Shown here: positions 6,352-7,744 of the stretch, one piece after another
How the letters are laid out: the number at the start of each line of letters is the position of its first letter
Numbering within the stretch: the stretch's first letter is position 1
Assembly: GCA_025922795.1 (NCBI GenBank)
Contig: JAICHC010000112.1
Span: 1-7,744 of the forward strand
Reading direction: 5' to 3'
DNA length: 7,744 bases
From: Candidatus Binatia bacterium
GTDB lineage: Bacteria; Desulfobacterota_B; Binatia; UBA9968
Notes under the pieces: generated by a model
What the model was told of the DNA's origin: nothing
Seen by the model: only the letters and a program-made list of their open reading frames with translations
Database searches by the model: none
Position numbers and translations under genes: made by a program

Positions 6352-7425
6352 ATGAAGTTCGTCGTCGAAAACGATAGCTTTCTCCGCCTTATCCAGGTTG
6401 TCCTGGACCCGAACGCGCCCAAGGAGCGTTTCGATGCCTTCGCCCATTTCTGCAAGCACGATACGCCGGATTTCCTCGGTTGGTGCGACGGCATCCGCGC
6501 CCCGGCGCGAAATATTTATCCGGCCGACGTGCATCTCGTCGATAGCCAAAGCGAGCTCCTGGAAAATGCCCCCGGCGCGAGCGTCATCGTCGTCGAGGAA
6601 CTCACCGTCGGCGGGAAAGAAGTGGCGGCTGCCGGAAGCGCTCTCCGGTTTGTGCATAAATACGGCTTCACTACCCGCAACATCGATGGTGCCGCCTGTG
6701 AAGCGGCCGGCGTCAAGGTTTTGACGATCCGCCGGCGCGCCAACATTTCCACGGCCGAGCAAGGACTCACGTTGATGCTCGGCCTGGCGCGGCAGCTCAC
6801 GAGCAATGCCAATTTGATCAGCGTTGAGCAGCTTAAAAAAGCCGGATACGAGCCCACGACCTACGACCGGTCACACACACCGAATGGCAATTGGGCCCGC
6901 ATTCCCGGTATGGTGACGCTGTACCGCAAGCAACTCGGCATCGTCGGCCTCGGGGAGATCGGGCGCGAGCTGGCGTTGCGTGCCCTGGCCCTCGGCATGC
7001 CCATCGTCTATACGCAACGCACGCGGCTGCCCGAAGAAGTCGAACAACAGTATCAGGCGACGTATTGTTCTTTGCACGAGCTGCTCGCGGAATCGGATTT
7101 CGTCAGCCTGCATTTGCCGCGCGGCCCGGCAACCGTCAACTTCATCGGCGCCCGCGAACTGTCCACCATCAAACCGGGAGCTTTTTTGATCAACGTATCG
7201 CAACCGACTCTCGTCGATCGCGAAGCGTTGCGGCAGTCGCTCGCATCCGGACGCCTTGGCGGCTACGGACTCGACACTTTCTACGAAGAGCCCGGCGACG
7301 CCAACGATCCCCTGCTGAAATTTTCTAATGTCGTTATCACGCCGCACCTCGGCGGCTCGCCGCGCTGGAATTCTCTTGACGATATCGAAGAAGTAATCGT
7401 CCGTCTGGCGCGCCATCTCGCCTGA
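6352..7425 (+). CDS. D-isomer-specific 2-hydroxyacid dehydrogenase family protein with altered active site
   Basis: This 357-residue protein is of the D-2-hydroxyacid dehydrogenase family, NAD(P)-dependent cytoplasmic enzymes that interconvert 2-hydroxy and 2-oxo acids. The central nucleotide-binding domain is clear: QLGIVGLGEIGRELALRALA (194-213) carries the G199-x-G201-x-x-G204 fingerprint. The catalytic Glu (E313 in DTFYEEP) and His (H332 in TPHLGGS) are in place. The catalytic Arg, normally in the block read as N-x-SRG-x-x-VD, is replaced: residues 281-289 read NVSQPTLVD, with Gln at 284 (CAA at 7201-7203). After the second strand the sequence is YTQRTR (220-225), without the usual NAD-selecting Asp, which hints at NADP(H). 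The start is the first ATG after an in-frame stop (TGA at 6331-6333) and lacks a Shine-Dalgarno. The N-terminal 100 residues are less typical of the family. Enzyme activity on standard 2-oxoacids is doubtful. Confidence 0.88.
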   Translation: MKFVVENDSFLRLIQVVLDPNAPKERFDAFAHFCKHDTPDFLGWCDGIRAPARNIYPADVHLVDSQSELLENAPGASVIVVEELTVGGKEVAAAGSALRFVHKYGFTTRNIDGAACEAAGVKVLTIRRRANISTAEQGLTLMLGLARQLTSNANLISVEQLKKAGYEPTTYDRSHTPNGNWARIPGMVTLYRKQLGIVGLGEIGRELALRALALGMPIVYTQRTRLPEEVEQQYQATYCSLHELLAESDFVSLHLPRGPATVNFIGARELSTIKPGAFLINVSQPTLVDREALRQSLASGRLGGYGLDTFYEEPGDANDPLLKFSNVVITPHLGGSPRWNSLDDIEEVIVRLARHLA

Positions 7426-7657
7426 GGGAGCCGTTTCTAAGAAGCCGTAGGCAATTAGGTTATGCTGAAGGCAGGACGATGAGTGGATAAATGCTTTGGC
7501 GACCGTGGCCTTATGTCAGGCACAAATCTAAAGATGGACATGATCATCCGGTAGAGAACGAGCGCGTATGGGACCTACCTCGAGGCCGGCAAACGGAGAA
7601 TTTTTTCCGGCAATCTTAGAAGCTACGGCATTTGAACCGTCAAGGAGGAGTGGAAAC
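7426..7657 (+). other. 232-nt intergenic region with no convincing gene
   Basis: The base composition looks less GC-rich than the flanking genes. A 42-codon frame from ATG 7491 to TAG 7617-7619 is open, but it has no good ribosome binding site, no recognisable motif and unusual codon use for this window. An imperfect stem GCCGGcAAA/TTTtCCGGC around 7585-7612 has no trailing T-run. A single TTGAAC lies at 7632-7637. I see no RNA gene, no clear promoter and no terminator. The size leaves room for the promoter of the following gene. Confidence 0.5.
7642..7648 (+). promoter_or_regulatory. strong ribosome binding site for the last gene
   Basis: AAGGAGG lies 9 nt before the ATG at 7658. It is the closest match to the anti-Shine-Dalgarno consensus in the window, in contrast to the genes at 4197 and 6352, which have none. 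Confidence 0.75.
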
Positions 7658-7744
7658 ATGTCCAGAATACCAGCGATGAGCCGATCGGAGATGGACGCGG
7701 AGCAGCAGAAAGTTTACGACGAAACTGTGGCACAGACGGGGCGA
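7658..7744 (+). CDS. second CMD-family protein, 3'-truncated by the window edge
   Basis: Only 29 codons are visible. They begin MSRIPAMSRSEMDAEQQKVY and continue to DETVAQTGR. The pattern 'M-x-R-I-P ... M-x-x-E-Q-x-x-V-Y-D-x-x-V' is the usual N-terminal extension of carboxymuconolactone decarboxylase-like proteins in aromatic-degrading bacteria. It recalls the MARVP start of the gene at 5784 but is otherwise different, so the two are not a recent tandem duplication. The core helices and any CxxC lie beyond the window. The gene is preceded by an excellent ribosome binding site and by a 232-nt gap, so it may begin a new transcript. Confidence 0.65.
   Translation, partial: MSRIPAMSRSEMDAEQQKVYDETVAQTGR

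Noticed and set aside
7491..7619. 42-codon frame in the last intergenic region
   Set aside because: Poor ribosome binding site, no recognisable motif, codon use unlike neighbours; a frame of this size is expected by chance.

Overview
This is a GC-rich window in which every supported gene lies on the + strand. There are six complete genes and one truncated gene at each edge. No rRNA, tRNA, transposase or CRISPR array is seen. The mix of families suggests an uncultivated soil or sediment bacterium with a large catabolic gene set, such as Binatota, Rokubacteria, Tectomicrobia or a former deltaproteobacterial lineage. The families are an orphan NMT1/SsuA-type substrate-binding protein, a luciferase-like flavin monooxygenase, a stand-alone carboxyltransferase domain, carboxymuconolactone decarboxylase (CMD) proteins and a D-2-hydroxyacid dehydrogenase. 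The taxonomic guess rests on gene content alone; no marker gene is present.

Layout: 1-1092, major facilitator transporter lacking its N-terminus. 1212-2204, secreted substrate-binding protein. 2211-2251, a palindrome that can fold in two registers and may hide the next ribosome binding site. 2267-3112, SAM methyltransferase of the tocopherol-methyltransferase type. 3136-4137, luciferase-like monooxygenase. 4197-5657, HMGL-like/pyruvate-carboxylase-type carboxyltransferase domain without a biotin carrier domain, possibly made from a leaderless mRNA. 5784-6311, cysteine-free CMD-family protein. 6352-7425, 2-hydroxyacid dehydrogenase with Gln at the usual catalytic Arg position. 7426-7657, a 232-nt gap with no convincing gene. 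7658 to the end, first 29 codons of a second CMD-family protein.

How they may work together (inference): the set contains uptake (MFS and binding protein), O-, N- or C-methylation, flavin-dependent oxygenation, a carboxyl-transfer or C-C lyase step, CMD-type chemistry and a 2-hydroxyacid/2-oxoacid redox step. It reads as a catabolic cluster for an unknown small organic acid or aromatic compound. None of the substrates can be read from the sequence. The gaps of 60-230 nt and the varied start signals suggest several transcripts or loosely coupled units rather than one tight operon. The least ordinary points are the Arg-to-Gln change in the dehydrogenase, the stand-alone carboxyltransferase, the switch-like palindrome, and repeated TTGAAC-containing motifs ahead of the last three genes.
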